From positions 1,302,001 to 1,366,000 of the forward strand of contig NZ_CP144459.1 of assembly GCF_050320395.1 (NCBI RefSeq): a stretch of DNA of 64,000 nt. Reading direction: 5' to 3'. Positions 16,223 through 26,687 of this stretch are shown piece by piece (the stretch's first letter is position 1; every line of letters begins with the position of its first letter). The notes beneath the pieces were generated by a model. That model worked only from the letters and a program-made list of their open reading frames with translations. It was not told where the DNA came from and ran no database searches. This stretch comes from Treponema_C sp050320395. GTDB lineage: Bacteria > Spirochaetota > Spirochaetia > Treponematales > Treponemataceae. The position numbers and the translations under genes were made by a program.

Positions 16223-18313
16223 TTAATCGTCTCCCGAAGCAACCGTGATAAACTCTTTTGCGGCGGCGATAACGTCGTCGGCAATCTTACCGCTTATCGG
16301 GTCGTAGTGGTCGAAGGAGGTTTCAAAGCTTCCGGTACCGCTGGTCATCGAACGCAAATCGATGGCGTATTTTAACAATTCGGCCTGCGGCGCCTGGGCG
16401 CGAATTTCTTCAATGCCGCCGCCTAAGGGGCTTTGTCCGAGAATACGGCCTCTCTTTCCGGATATGTCCGACATAATGTCGCCGAGGTATTTCGATTCGA
16501 CCCAGACGGTGATATTCATAATCGGCTCAAGCAGGATGGGCCCTGCGGCGCGCATGGCATCGCGGAAGGCATTGCGGGCGGCGATTTTAAAGGCCATTTC
16601 CGACGAGTCTACCGGGTGCTCTTTTCCGTCCAAAACGGTAATGCTCGCGTCCACAACGGGGTAGCCGGCCAAAACGCCGTTTTCCATCGCTTCTTTTACC
16701 CCCTTTTCAACGCCGGGAATATAGCCCTTGGAGATGGCTCCGCCGAATACCGCATTCGTAAATTTATAGTTTTCGCCGCGGCCCAGGGCTTCAACCGAAA
16801 GAACGACGCGCGCATATTGGCCGTGGCCGCCGGACTGCTTTTTATGCGTGTATTCGGCTTGGGCTTTGCGCTGTACCGTTTCGCGGTAGGCTACGCGCGG
16901 CACGGCCGTATCGATATTGATTTTTGTCTGCGCTTTGATTTTATCGAGGATGATGTTGATATGAAGTTCACCCATGCCGGAAACGACGTTTTGCTTGGTT
17001 TCGGCATTGTACTTATACATAAGGGTACGGTCTTCTTCCGAAATGCGGGTAAGCATTTCGCTCATCTTGTCTTCGTCGCGCTTTTCTTTTGCCGAAACGG
17101 CCATCGAATACACGGGTTCCGGATGGCGGAGGCGTACAAAGGGCAGGGTATTCGCATCCGATGAAAGGGTGTCGCTGGTGCGCGCGGCGGCAAGTTTTAC
17201 GGCAATACCTATATCACCTGCACACAGGGATTTTACTTCTTCAAGTTTTTTACCCGTACAGCGGTAGAGTTTTCCCACCTTTTCTTTTTTACCTTCGCTT
17301 ATATTAAAGACTTCCGTGTCGGCGTTAAAGGTACCGGTGATAATTTTTATATAAGACAGACGGCCTGAAAACTGGTCGCTTGAAGTTTTTACGACCAGGG
17401 CACTCATCGCACCGTCCGCGCTGACCTTTACCGCCGAGGTTTGACCGTCCGCGCCGACTGCCGTTTCTATGGCTTGGGCGGGAGAAGGAACGATTTCGAC
17501 GATAAAATCGAGCAGGGAGGCGAAGCCCGAATTCTGTATAGTGCTTCCCGCAAAGGAGGGAACGACACGGTTATTTTGCAGGGCAATCTTTAAGCCGCGC
17601 TCGATTTCTTCGTTTGTCAATTCACCGTCATCGATGAATTTTACCAACAGGTCGTCATCGCCTTCGGCGGCGGAACCTGCCAATACGGCGCGCGCATCTT
17701 CATATGCGCTGCGGTATTCTTCGGGAATATCGGTTACGGTCTCTTTTTGTCCCGCGGCGGGAACCGTATAGGCTTTTCCGTGCAGTACGTCTATAACGCC
17801 CTTATAAGAGGCTCCCTTACCCATAGGAATCGTAACGGGACATACTTCCGCTTTAAACTTTTCGCGTATGTCTTTTAAAACCGCATCTATATCGGTTCTG
17901 TCTTCTTCACAGCGGTTGATAAAAATCATACGCGGCTTATTGCGCCGGTCAAGGTCGCGCCACAGTTTTATGGTTTCTATTTGCGCACCGCTTCTTCCGT
18001 CAATCAGTATGAGGGCGCTTTCGGTGGAACGGAAGGCGGAAATAACTTCGCCTGCAAAGTCCGAAGAACCGGGCGTATCCCACATATTTATATTTACATC
18101 TTTCCGCGTTATATGGGCAAGAGAAGCATAGATGGAGATTTTCCGTTCTATTTCTTCGGCCGAATTATCGCTGACCGTTTTTCCCGATTCAACGCTTTCG
18201 GGTTTTGCAAGAACGCCGCCTGCAAACAATAAGCGGTCAAACAGGGTGGTTTTACCGGTTTGTCCGTGTCCTGCAAGAGTAATGTTTCTGATTTGTTCTG
18301 TTTTGAAATCCAT
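16223..18313 (-). CDS. Elongation factor G-like GTPase (EF-G paralogue)
   Basis: The 696-residue protein has the full EF-G domain order: GTPase domain, domain II, then domains III-V with GGHGQYARV and the SxLGGGIEEIRA region of domain V. G1 is GHGQTGKTT (residues 15-23) and G3 DTPGSSDF (79-86). G4 is unusual: where EF-G has NKxD, this has NRCEED (133-138), so base recognition may differ. EF-Gs of this kind are often a second copy with a role in recycling, ribosome rescue or unknown; the main fusA is not in the window. The start (18311-18313) follows AGGAGG. It is divergent from the alpha-2-macroglobulin gene and has a good own promoter. Confidence 0.88.
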   Translation of the reverse strand: MDFKTEQIRNITLAGHGQTGKTTLFDRLLFAGGVLAKPESVESGKTVSDNSAEEIERKISIYASLAHITRKDVNINMWDTPGSSDFAGEVISAFRSTESALILIDGRSGAQIETIKLWRDLDRRNKPRMIFINRCEEDRTDIDAVLKDIREKFKAEVCPVTIPMGKGASYKGVIDVLHGKAYTVPAAGQKETVTDIPEEYRSAYEDARAVLAGSAAEGDDDLLVKFIDDGELTNEEIERGLKIALQNNRVVPSFAGSTIQNSGFASLLDFIVEIVPSPAQAIETAVGADGQTSAVKVSADGAMSALVVKTSSDQFSGRLSYIKIITGTFNADTEVFNISEGKKEKVGKLYRCTGKKLEEVKSLCAGDIGIAVKLAAARTSDTLSSDANTLPFVRLRHPEPVYSMAVSAKEKRDEDKMSEMLTRISEEDRTLMYKYNAETKQNVVSGMGELHINIILDKIKAQTKINIDTAVPRVAYRETVQRKAQAEYTHKKQSGGHGQYARVVLSVEALGRGENYKFTNAVFGGAISKGYIPGVEKGVKEAMENGVLAGYPVVDASITVLDGKEHPVDSSEMAFKIAARNAFRDAMRAAGPILLEPIMNITVWVESKYLGDIMSDISGKRGRILGQSPLGGGIEEIRAQAPQAELLKYAIDLRSMTSGTGSFETSFDHYDPISGKIADDVIAAAKEFITVASGDD

Positions 18314-18384
18314 TAAAGGCTCCTCCTGAACGGCAGCATCGTGCAGCAACACAAACTTCCGTTCCTATATCTTTTTATCTTTAT

Positions 18385-18414
18385 ATGATACGGTGAGAAA
18401 AAGGATATTGTCAA
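18385..18414 (-). promoter_or_regulatory. Sigma-70-type promoter of the EF-G-like gene
   Basis: On the minus strand a consensus TTGACA (18409-18414) and TATCAT (18385-18390) are 18 bases apart. Confidence 0.75.
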
Positions 18415-18434
18415 GTCAAAAAGATTATTTTTAC

Positions 18435-18463
18435 TGGACAAAGCGAAAAAGAAGAAGTATTAT
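18435..18463 (+). promoter_or_regulatory. Sigma-70-type promoter of the alpha-2-macroglobulin gene
   Basis: TGGACA (18435-18440) and TATTAT (18458-18463) are 17 bases apart. The 5' leader to the start codon would be about 85 nt. Confidence 0.6.
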
Positions 18464-18555
18464 GAATCCGGGCGGCTGTCTAAAAATACGCGGTTTTGCG
18501 GAATTCCGCATTTGCTTTGTCGCTGTTTTCTGCTCCCGGCCTTGAGGAGGCATAT

Positions 18556-21500
18556 ATGAACGAAAAAGTAAAAACCGTTTTGACGCGGATTTTCGGACAC
18601 TACGAGCCGGCGGATTGGATGCGCACCGGTGCTTCCGTGTTAAAAAAAATCATCAAACCCGTTTTTAAGATTGTACTGGTATTGGCGGCTTTGTGCGTAC
18701 TGGGACTTATTGCCCTTTTAGTGACGGTTTTTATAGAAGCAAAGCGCCCGGTTAATATGGAGCTTGATTATCAGGTGTATACTCCGATTGTATCCGAAAA
18801 TGCCCGTGCCCCGCTTACGATTTTGTTTTCGGGCTCGGCTGTAAAGCTTGAAGATGCGGATGCGGAAGTTGTAGAGAATATAGAAATAAAACCGGCTTTA
18901 AAAGGAAGCTGGAAATGGGACGGAGAAGACACCCTTGTATTTATTCCCGAATCTCCGTGGCCGCTCGGCACCAAATATCAGGTTGTGTTTTCAAAAAAAC
19001 TGTTTCCCTCTCATATAAATGTCAGACCTCTTTCCCTTAAATTTACAACCGAAGAGTTGGATGTACGTATTGAGAATGCGGATTTCGTCATCGATGACGT
19101 AAATCCCGATAAAAAATATATTGAATTTACAATTACTTCCAATTTTCCGATGGATACGGAGGATTTGCGGAGCAAAATAAGCTTGGTGCCTGATATGCAA
19201 AATCCTAAAAACGGCACCTTTGTTAAAAAAAATTATCAGGTTACCCTCTCCTATAATGAAGATAAAACCGCCGCCTATGCGATCAGCGAAACGCTCGGAG
19301 TTCCCGCAACCGACGTGGGGGTGTTTATAAAGCTTGCAAAGGGAGTAAAAACCGTTCGGGGCGATTCAACGGGAAAGGCGGCGGAATCCTATGTAACCGT
19401 ACCCGGAGCTTCAAGTTTTGTACGAATCGATAATGCCGAAATAGCGGCGGTAAAAAACGAAACACAGGAATATGAGCGGGTGCTTTCCGTTTTTTCGACG
19501 GCTAAAATAAGTGCCTCGGACCTTGCACAAATGACCGAGGTCTATGTGCTTCCGAAAGATAAACCTGCAGAACCGGGACAAAGGGCTGAGAAAAATCTTG
19601 CATGGGATAAGGTTTCTCCCAATATTATTACCGCAGCGGTACTCAAAGATGCAAAGAGGGTTACTCTGAATGCACTGCCGGCCGAAAACGAATATCAAAA
19701 TTTTCAAAGTTACCGATTGGATGTTCCTGCAGACTCGTATGTATATGTGTATATACAAAAAGGTACCAAATTCTACGGAGGTTACCGTCTCAGCGAAGAT
19801 TATCAAACGGTTCAGCGTATCAAGCCCTTTCCGAAAGAAGTACGCATACTTTCGGAGGGAGCATTGATTTCCGCACAGGGAAGCCGTAAAATCCCCGTTT
19901 TGACGCGCGGTGTAGACAGTATTAAGTACACCTTGTGGCGTATGAAGCCGGATGAGATAAATCACATTATCTCCATGTCGAACGGCAATATGAAAGATTT
20001 TGAATTCGGCGCCTCATGGCTTTTCAACGAGGATAATGTAAGCGAAGTATATACGTCGACCCAATCGGTTTTTGCAGGCGACGGCAATAAAATACGGTAT
20101 GCCCGGTTTGATTTTTCCGATTATTTAAATACGATTCCCGATAAAAATCTGCGCGCCGGATTGTTTTTGCTGCGTGTTTCGAGTGCGGAACAAAATTCCC
20201 GCCTCTATGATAAACGGCTTGTTTTGGTTACCGATCAGGCCCTGATTATCAAAAAAAATACCGGCAAAGAACGCGATGTATTTGTACAATCTATTTCGAC
20301 CGGCTCTCCGGTTGCAGGTTCAACCGTCAGACTGATTGCCTTAAACGGCAATACGCTTTTTGCGGGAACAACCGATTCTTCGGGACATGTACGCGTACCT
20401 TATTTTAAATATGAAGATACGAATCTTGAACCGGTCGGTTTTACCGCCTCTTACGGAAACGATTTTACCTTTATGCCTTACCATGCACGGGGACGGATGC
20501 TTGATTATTCCGATTTTGATGTCGGCGGCTTATACGGTGTTCAGGATCCGGAAAAACTGCAAGCCTATTTATTCAGCGACCGCGGTATATACAGACCGGG
20601 CGATGAGATAAAAATCGGTATGATAGTAAAGGCCGGAAATTGGAACAAAAGCACGGCGGGTCTGCCCTTTGCCTGTACGGTAACCGATCCGAACGGAAAT
20701 GAAATATACGATACCGAATTTGCCTTAAGCCGCGAATCATTTGAAGAGATAGCGTTTTCCACCCGCGATTATTCTCCGACGGGTTTATACAATATTTCCG
20801 TATATTTGAAAAAACACGATGCCGAAAATCGCCTTAAAAGACTGCACATTGCAAGTCAAACGGTTAAGGTGGAAGAGTTTCTTCCCGATACGCTGAATAT
20901 TACAACCGCTTTTTCGCCGCTTCCCTCACAAGGGTGGATACGTCCGGAAAAGTTAAGTGCGGTGGTAAAACTTAACAATTTATTCGGAACGCCGGCGGCG
21001 GGCAATACCGTAAAAGCCGATATAACCCTAAGCCCCGGTTATACGGTGCCCGAAAAATATCGGGACTATGTGTTCTCCGATCCCTACAAAACAAAGGATT
21101 CTTTTGATTTTCCCCTTGCCGATAAGGTAACGGACGAAAAAGGTGTTGCGGAATTTGCGATAGATACGGAAAAGTTTGCACATGCTTCATACCGTTTAAC
21201 CTTTAGCGCTTCGGGTTTGGAAAAGGCGGGAGGAAGAGCCGTTACGGGAATGTCGTCGGTGTACGTTTCTCCCTTGGAATATCTTATAGGGGCAAAGGCG
21301 GACGGGGATTTATCCTATATACGCAAAGATTCAAAGCGCCTGATAAAATTTATTGCCGTCGGTCCCGATCTTGCCAAATGCGCGGTTGAACATGCCGAAC
21401 TTTCGATTACGGAAAAAAAATACGTATCGGTCCTTGTAAAACAGCCCAACGGTGTGTATAAATACCAATCCGTTAAAAAGGAATTTCCCGTAGAAAGCCG

Positions 21501-24255
21501 CATAATTTCCATTCCGGCACGGGGTTTGGATTACGAACTTCCCGTTTCCGCCGAGGGCGATTTTATTTTATCGCTGAAAAATAAGGACGGCATTGAATTC
21601 AATTCCATTGAATTTTCGGTTATAGGTGAAAAAAACGTAGAGAGAAGTCTTTCGAGAACCGCCGAATTGGAATTAAAACTGCAAAAATCCGACTTACGGC
21701 AGGGAGAAACGGCGCAGTTATTTATAAAAGCTCCCTACGCGGGAAGCGGTCTTATAACCGTCGAGCGCGATAAGGTGTATACGTATAAGTGGTTTAAATC
21801 GAGCGGGCTTTCTTCGCTGCAAAGCATCGATATTCCCTACGGTTTGGAAGGAAACGGCTACATAACGGTTATGTACACCCGTGCCTACGATTCCCCCGAA
21901 ATTTATATGAGTCCCTTTTGCTATGCCGCCGCTCCTTTTTCCGTCAATTTGGATAACCGCACAAATAAAATCGATCTTGACGTGCCTGAGCGCATAAAAC
22001 CGGGAGAGGATTATACGATTACCTATTCGTCCTCAAAACCGGGAAAAATCGTTATTATGGCGGTGGATGAAGGCATTTTGCAGGTTGCGCGTTATAAGAT
22101 GCCCGACCCGCTGTCGTTTTTCTTTCAAAAACGGGCTCTGGAAGTTTCCACCGCCCAGCTTGCGGATTTGATTCTTCCCGAATTCAATATTCTTAAAACA
22201 TTGGCTGCGGCGGGAGGCGGCGGCGACTACGAGGATATGCTGGCGCGCAGGCTCAATCCCTTTAAGCGAAAACGGAATGTTCCCGCTGCGTATTGGTCGG
22301 GCATCATGGATACGGACGGTTCAAAGCGTTCCGTGGTGTACCGCGTTCCCGACTATTTTAACGGAAGGCTTCGCGTTATGGCCGTTGCCGTTTCCGATGA
22401 TTCCGTCGGTACCGCGCAAAGGTCTACGGAAGTGCAGGATACCTATATCATCATGCCCAATGCGCCGGTTTTTGCCTCGCCCAAAGACCGCTTTACCCTT
22501 AGCGCATCGGTTACGAATAATGATAGGGGAAGCGGTCCCGATGCTTCTCTTACACTTACTGCCGAAACGAAGGGAGGCATTAAGCTCCTGTCCGATGCGG
22601 TACAAAAAATTACCGTCCCCGAAGGAAAAGACGTAACGGTTACTTACGAGGCCGAAGCGCAGGATATTCTCGGTAATGCGGATATAGTTCTGACCGCGTC
22701 AAACGGGAAAAAATCTTCGCAAATTACCTCATCGGTAAGTATACGCCCGTCAATGCCCTATCAGGTACGGCTTACCTCCGGTTCGGTACGGAAAGACGAA
22801 ACAAAGAAAAAAGAAATAGATGTAAAATATGATGTATACGATGAATTCGCTTCGCGCGAAGTGCATCTTTCATATGTGCCCCTGGGCATTGCAAAGGGCT
22901 TATACCTGTATCTTGAAAAATATCCTTACGGCTGTTCCGAACAGATTACAAGCGCCGCCTATCCGTATCTGTTTCCCGATATATTAAAAGAAACGGGAAA
23001 AGCGCGCAATGAAGCCGAAGAAGCGGTCAACAACGTCGTTTCGATGCTGCAGTCGCGGCAAAAAGCCGACGGCACCATAGGTTATTGGACGTATAAGTCG
23101 GACTCGTATCCGGAATTGGATGCGTATTACGCACTGTTTTTAACCGAGGCGCGCAGCAAAGGCTTTTATGTTCCCGATTCTTTTATGAACCGTCTTCTGA
23201 GCGCATTGGAAAATCATGCGCAAAATGAAGGGATATCGGTTTATGCACGGGCGTTTTCCATCTTCGTTCTTACAAAAAACGACGCGGTAACGGCATCCTA
23301 TGTTGAAAAATTAAAAAAAGAAGCGGATAAGGACGATAAGATGTCGGTTGCGGGAATGTATCTTGCCGCCTCCTATAAGATGATGCAAATGGATAAAGAG
23401 GGCGAAAAAATACTGGCAAGGGTAAAGCGGGGGGCAAAACGCTCGGATACGGTGTACCGGTTTGAAGATGAGCTGTATTTTCAGAGTGCATACTTGTATT
23501 TGCTTTCCGCCTATTATCCCGAACACTTGAGCGCCGTGTCGGATGAGCTTCTTTTGAACATCGAAAAACATATCGCACACAGACGCTATGCGTCGTTTTC
23601 ATCCGCCTTTGCCCTGCTTGCAATTCAAAGCTTTATCGATGCCGTGCCTTCGTCGGCGGACGGACATTTTGTCTTAACCGAACAGTTCAATAAAAATTCT
23701 TCTCAGCTGCTTACACCCGAAGGTTCTCCGATTTTTTCGGCACGGTTCAGTCCCAAGGCGGAAAAACTCGTGATTGAAAATACCGAAAAGCGCGATTTGT
23801 TTTATCAAACCGTACAAGCAGGATTTTTAAAGCGTATCCCTGAAAAGGCGGAAAAAGAAGGAATTGAAGTCTATAAGGAATTCCTGAACGGTACAAAGCC
23901 TTCCGACCGCTTTTCTTTGGGGGATGAAATTACCGTAAAAATACGGGTGCGTTCAACGGGCAGACAAAGCGTTCATAATGTCGCCCTTACGGACATGCTT
24001 CCTGCAGGTTTTGAAGCGGATATTGAATCGATACGCTCCGGTTCGGGAGAATGGATGCCCGATTATATCGATATACGCGAAGACCGTATCGTCTTTTTCG
24101 GCACCTTTACCGAAAAGATGCAAACCTTTATGTACAAGGCGCGTGCGGTTACAAACGGAACCTTTACCGTTCCGCCCCTGTATGCCGAAGCGATGTATGA
24201 TACAAGCGTACGGGCACTTGTTCCGATGGATACGGTAAAACTGGAGAAAAAATAA
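18556..24255 (+). CDS. Bacterial alpha-2-macroglobulin
   Basis: The 1899-residue protein is a periplasmic protease trap. A single N-terminal membrane segment (about residues 33-60) without a lipobox anchors it to the inner membrane; many homologues are lipoproteins instead. Macroglobulin-type beta domains follow, then an SDRGIYRPGDEI block typical of MG3/MG4, and a thioester motif YGCSEQ with Cys1460 and Gln1463, so covalent capture of proteases is possible. The end (VHNVALTDMLPAGFE) matches the receptor-binding-like domain. GAGGAGG fixes the start at 18556. The pbpC gene starts 6 bases after its stop; the two are linked in many bacteria and thought to protect the envelope and repair peptidoglycan after protease attack. 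Confidence 0.95.
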   Translation: MNEKVKTVLTRIFGHYEPADWMRTGASVLKKIIKPVFKIVLVLAALCVLGLIALLVTVFIEAKRPVNMELDYQVYTPIVSENARAPLTILFSGSAVKLEDADAEVVENIEIKPALKGSWKWDGEDTLVFIPESPWPLGTKYQVVFSKKLFPSHINVRPLSLKFTTEELDVRIENADFVIDDVNPDKKYIEFTITSNFPMDTEDLRSKISLVPDMQNPKNGTFVKKNYQVTLSYNEDKTAAYAISETLGVPATDVGVFIKLAKGVKTVRGDSTGKAAESYVTVPGASSFVRIDNAEIAAVKNETQEYERVLSVFSTAKISASDLAQMTEVYVLPKDKPAEPGQRAEKNLAWDKVSPNIITAAVLKDAKRVTLNALPAENEYQNFQSYRLDVPADSYVYVYIQKGTKFYGGYRLSEDYQTVQRIKPFPKEVRILSEGALISAQGSRKIPVLTRGVDSIKYTLWRMKPDEINHIISMSNGNMKDFEFGASWLFNEDNVSEVYTSTQSVFAGDGNKIRYARFDFSDYLNTIPDKNLRAGLFLLRVSSAEQNSRLYDKRLVLVTDQALIIKKNTGKERDVFVQSISTGSPVAGSTVRLIALNGNTLFAGTTDSSGHVRVPYFKYEDTNLEPVGFTASYGNDFTFMPYHARGRMLDYSDFDVGGLYGVQDPEKLQAYLFSDRGIYRPGDEIKIGMIVKAGNWNKSTAGLPFACTVTDPNGNEIYDTEFALSRESFEEIAFSTRDYSPTGLYNISVYLKKHDAENRLKRLHIASQTVKVEEFLPDTLNITTAFSPLPSQGWIRPEKLSAVVKLNNLFGTPAAGNTVKADITLSPGYTVPEKYRDYVFSDPYKTKDSFDFPLADKVTDEKGVAEFAIDTEKFAHASYRLTFSASGLEKAGGRAVTGMSSVYVSPLEYLIGAKADGDLSYIRKDSKRLIKFIAVGPDLAKCAVEHAELSITEKKYVSVLVKQPNGVYKYQSVKKEFPVESRIISIPARGLDYELPVSAEGDFILSLKNKDGIEFNSIEFSVIGEKNVERSLSRTAELELKLQKSDLRQGETAQLFIKAPYAGSGLITVERDKVYTYKWFKSSGLSSLQSIDIPYGLEGNGYITVMYTRAYDSPEIYMSPFCYAAAPFSVNLDNRTNKIDLDVPERIKPGEDYTITYSSSKPGKIVIMAVDEGILQVARYKMPDPLSFFFQKRALEVSTAQLADLILPEFNILKTLAAAGGGGDYEDMLARRLNPFKRKRNVPAAYWSGIMDTDGSKRSVVYRVPDYFNGRLRVMAVAVSDDSVGTAQRSTEVQDTYIIMPNAPVFASPKDRFTLSASVTNNDRGSGPDASLTLTAETKGGIKLLSDAVQKITVPEGKDVTVTYEAEAQDILGNADIVLTASNGKKSSQITSSVSIRPSMPYQVRLTSGSVRKDETKKKEIDVKYDVYDEFASREVHLSYVPLGIAKGLYLYLEKYPYGCSEQITSAAYPYLFPDILKETGKARNEAEEAVNNVVSMLQSRQKADGTIGYWTYKSDSYPELDAYYALFLTEARSKGFYVPDSFMNRLLSALENHAQNEGISVYARAFSIFVLTKNDAVTASYVEKLKKEADKDDKMSVAGMYLAASYKMMQMDKEGEKILARVKRGAKRSDTVYRFEDELYFQSAYLYLLSAYYPEHLSAVSDELLLNIEKHIAHRRYASFSSAFALLAIQSFIDAVPSSADGHFVLTEQFNKNSSQLLTPEGSPIFSARFSPKAEKLVIENTEKRDLFYQTVQAGFLKRIPEKAEKEGIEVYKEFLNGTKPSDRFSLGDEITVKIRVRSTGRQSVHNVALTDMLPAGFEADIESIRSGSGEWMPDYIDIREDRIVFFGTFTEKMQTFMYKARAVTNGTFTVPPLYAEAMYDTSVRALVPMDTVKLEKK

Positions 24256-24260
24256 GGTGT

Positions 24261-26615
24261 ATGCGTTTTTTGCGCCGAAAAAAAATAATTATCCTTTTAC
24301 TTGTTGTATGCGCCGCGCTGATTGTTTTTTTTATCGACTTTAATACTGCGCGTTCCCGAGGAATTTTATACGGTACGGATTTTTCAGGCGCTTACAGCGA
24401 CAAAAACGGAATCCTGTTAAAGGTGTATCCTACGGATGATGAATCCTACCGTATTTATAAGAGCGTTTCGGAGTATCCGCCCGATTTTTTGGAAGCCCTT
24501 CTTTTGCAGGAAGATAAGCGTTTTTTTTTACATCACGGAGTCAATCCCGTCTCTTTGATACGTGCCGGCTGGGAAACCTATGTAAAACGCTCAAAGCGGG
24601 TCGGGGCTTCTACTATAACCATGCAGACGGCGAAACTGAAATACAAGCTGTATACCAAAAATCCCGCAGGTAAGCTTATACAAATTATTCTTGCGCTGCG
24701 CCTGGAACTGTTATTTTCAAAACAGGAAATTCTGGATGCCTATGTAAATCTTGCGCCCTGCGGAAAAAACATAGAAGGTTTTGAAGCCGCTTCCCGGTAT
24801 TTTTTTGCACAACCGATAGAAAAAACGGATTTTTCCCAGCGTCTTATGCTGTGCGTGCTTCCGCAGGATCCCGTACGCAGATGTCCGCGCCCCGATGCGG
24901 TTCCCGGCGAGCTTATGGCGGCCAGACTGCGTCTGTTTGACCGCTGGGTTAGGGAACATCCCGAGTACGAAGAATCGAGGGCTTTTATGCAAAACCGGCC
25001 GCGCTTACACTGTGCGTTTCCCGAAAAGGCCCTGCATTTTACGCGTATGCTTGAATCTTCTTCAAAGATACAAAAGGGACAAAGGCGTACCGTTTTGCGT
25101 ACTTCCGTCGATATGCGGCTTCAGAATATAACCGAGCAAACCTTACAGCTCTATGTGCGGCAAAAGCAGGGGATAGGCATAACCAATGCGGCCGCATTAT
25201 TGATAGATTGGGAAACAATGGAAACCCGTGCTGCCGCAGGTTCTGCAGGTTTTTATAATAATGCGATACTCGGTCAAATCGATGCGAATATTTCCAAAAG
25301 ATCCCCGGGTTCCCTGCTTAAACCCTTTATTTATGCCCTTGCCCTCGATCAGGGACTGATTCATTACGGCACCATGCTCAAAGACACGCCGTCGGCTTTC
25401 AGTGAATATATGCCCGATAACTACGGCAATACTTTTAAAGGACCGCTTAAGGCATGGAATGCTTTGACGCAAAGCCGCAACATTCCCGCGGTGGAATTGG
25501 CCCGCAAAATTCATAAACCCGATTTGTATGATTTACTGGTTTTAGCCGGAGTTTCGGGCTTAAAGCATAAAGACAGCTACGGCTTGTCAATCGTATTGGG
25601 AAGTGCCGATTTGAGTCCCTTTGAACTTGCGGGGCTCTATGCGGCTTTGAAAAACGGAGGTCTCCAATATCCGATACAAACCGTAACGGTTAAGCAGGGA
25701 AGGGCGGGACAAGCGGAGGCAAGGCGTCTTTTTTCCGAGGAGGCGGCATTTATCGTATGCAAAATGCTTGAACAAAATCCCCCGCCCGAAGATATGCAGT
25801 CTTCGGATTTTGCCGGTATGCGGATAGGATATAAAACGGGAACTTCAATAGGCTTTAAGGATTGCTGGACCGTCGGCTTTTTCGGGCAATATGTGTTGTG
25901 CATTTGGGTGGGTAATTTCGACGGCACGGGCAATAATGCGTTTTTGGGCAGAACCGCCGCCGCTCCGCTTTTTTTTAATATAGCAGGCAGGATTCACAGT
26001 GCGGGCTTTTGCCGAAACGTTACCGACTACATACCTGAAAATGTAAAACAAACAGATGTATGTGCCGTTTCGGGCGCTCTTCCCAACGGCGACTGTCCCG
26101 ATACCGAAAAAGCATGGTTTATTCCCGGCGTATCGCCGATTACAAAATGCCGCATTCACCGTACCGTTACCGTCGATACGAGAACCGGTTACCGAACCGA
26201 TGAACGGGATAAAAGCTATTGCAAAACCCTTGTGCGGGAATTTTGGCCGAGCGATTTGATGAAGCTGTTTGCCGAAGCGGGACTGCCCCGGCTGGTACCG
26301 CCCGATTATCCGGACACAAACAAAAAGAGCGGTATCAAGGGGCCGGGCTTTCCTCCGGAAATCGTATCGCCGCTTAAAAATACCGTATATGTTTTCCGCT
26401 CCGGTACGCCCGAAAAAAATGTTTTAATTTTGAATGCGGTTGCGGATGCCGATACGCCGGAATTGTTTTGGTTTGCAGGCAGTTCCTTTATCGCCCGCTG
26501 TGTTCCGTCCGAACCGTATGAGTGGAAACCGCTTCCGGGCGTTTACGAACTGAGCGTTACCGACCGCAGGGGGAGAAGCGATTCAATACAGGTTAATATT
26601 CAAGGTGCGGATTAA
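24261..26615 (+). CDS. pbpC: Penicillin-binding protein 1C
   Basis: This 784-residue class A PBP has a short cytoplasmic tail, one membrane anchor (about 8-26), a glycosyltransferase domain with LLLQEDKRFFLHHG (catalytic Glu84) and GASTITMQTAK, a transpeptidase domain with Ser351 in SLLK, SRN at about 411 and KTGTS from Lys525, and a C-terminal region matching the PBP1C-specific beta domain (after CRIHRTVTVD). All catalytic motifs are intact, so it should polymerise and cross-link peptidoglycan. It is 6 bases downstream of the alpha-2-macroglobulin gene, the usual partner. Confidence 0.95.
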   Translation: MRFLRRKKIIILLLVVCAALIVFFIDFNTARSRGILYGTDFSGAYSDKNGILLKVYPTDDESYRIYKSVSEYPPDFLEALLLQEDKRFFLHHGVNPVSLIRAGWETYVKRSKRVGASTITMQTAKLKYKLYTKNPAGKLIQIILALRLELLFSKQEILDAYVNLAPCGKNIEGFEAASRYFFAQPIEKTDFSQRLMLCVLPQDPVRRCPRPDAVPGELMAARLRLFDRWVREHPEYEESRAFMQNRPRLHCAFPEKALHFTRMLESSSKIQKGQRRTVLRTSVDMRLQNITEQTLQLYVRQKQGIGITNAAALLIDWETMETRAAAGSAGFYNNAILGQIDANISKRSPGSLLKPFIYALALDQGLIHYGTMLKDTPSAFSEYMPDNYGNTFKGPLKAWNALTQSRNIPAVELARKIHKPDLYDLLVLAGVSGLKHKDSYGLSIVLGSADLSPFELAGLYAALKNGGLQYPIQTVTVKQGRAGQAEARRLFSEEAAFIVCKMLEQNPPPEDMQSSDFAGMRIGYKTGTSIGFKDCWTVGFFGQYVLCIWVGNFDGTGNNAFLGRTAAAPLFFNIAGRIHSAGFCRNVTDYIPENVKQTDVCAVSGALPNGDCPDTEKAWFIPGVSPITKCRIHRTVTVDTRTGYRTDERDKSYCKTLVREFWPSDLMKLFAEAGLPRLVPPDYPDTNKKSGIKGPGFPPEIVSPLKNTVYVFRSGTPEKNVLILNAVADADTPELFWFAGSSFIARCVPSEPYEWKPLPGVYELSVTDRRGRSDSIQVNIQGAD

Positions 26616-26644
26616 AGACTTCGAGCGTACACCGCCCGTGTTTG

Positions 26645-26679
26645 AAAAAAAGGCTGCCGTGTAAGGCGGTTCGGCAGCC
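26645..26679 (-). terminator. Intrinsic terminator of deoD
   Basis: On the minus strand GGCTGCCG and CGGCAGCC form an 8-bp stem followed by seven T residues. Read on the plus strand the same stem lacks a good T-run but may also stop pbpC transcripts. Confidence 0.85.
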
Positions 26680-26687
26680 CCCTTGCT

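Noticed and set aside
16433..17164. 243-codon plus-strand open frame
   Set aside because: It is antisense to the EF-G-like gene and has no start signal or family motifs; it is a shadow of a biased coding region.
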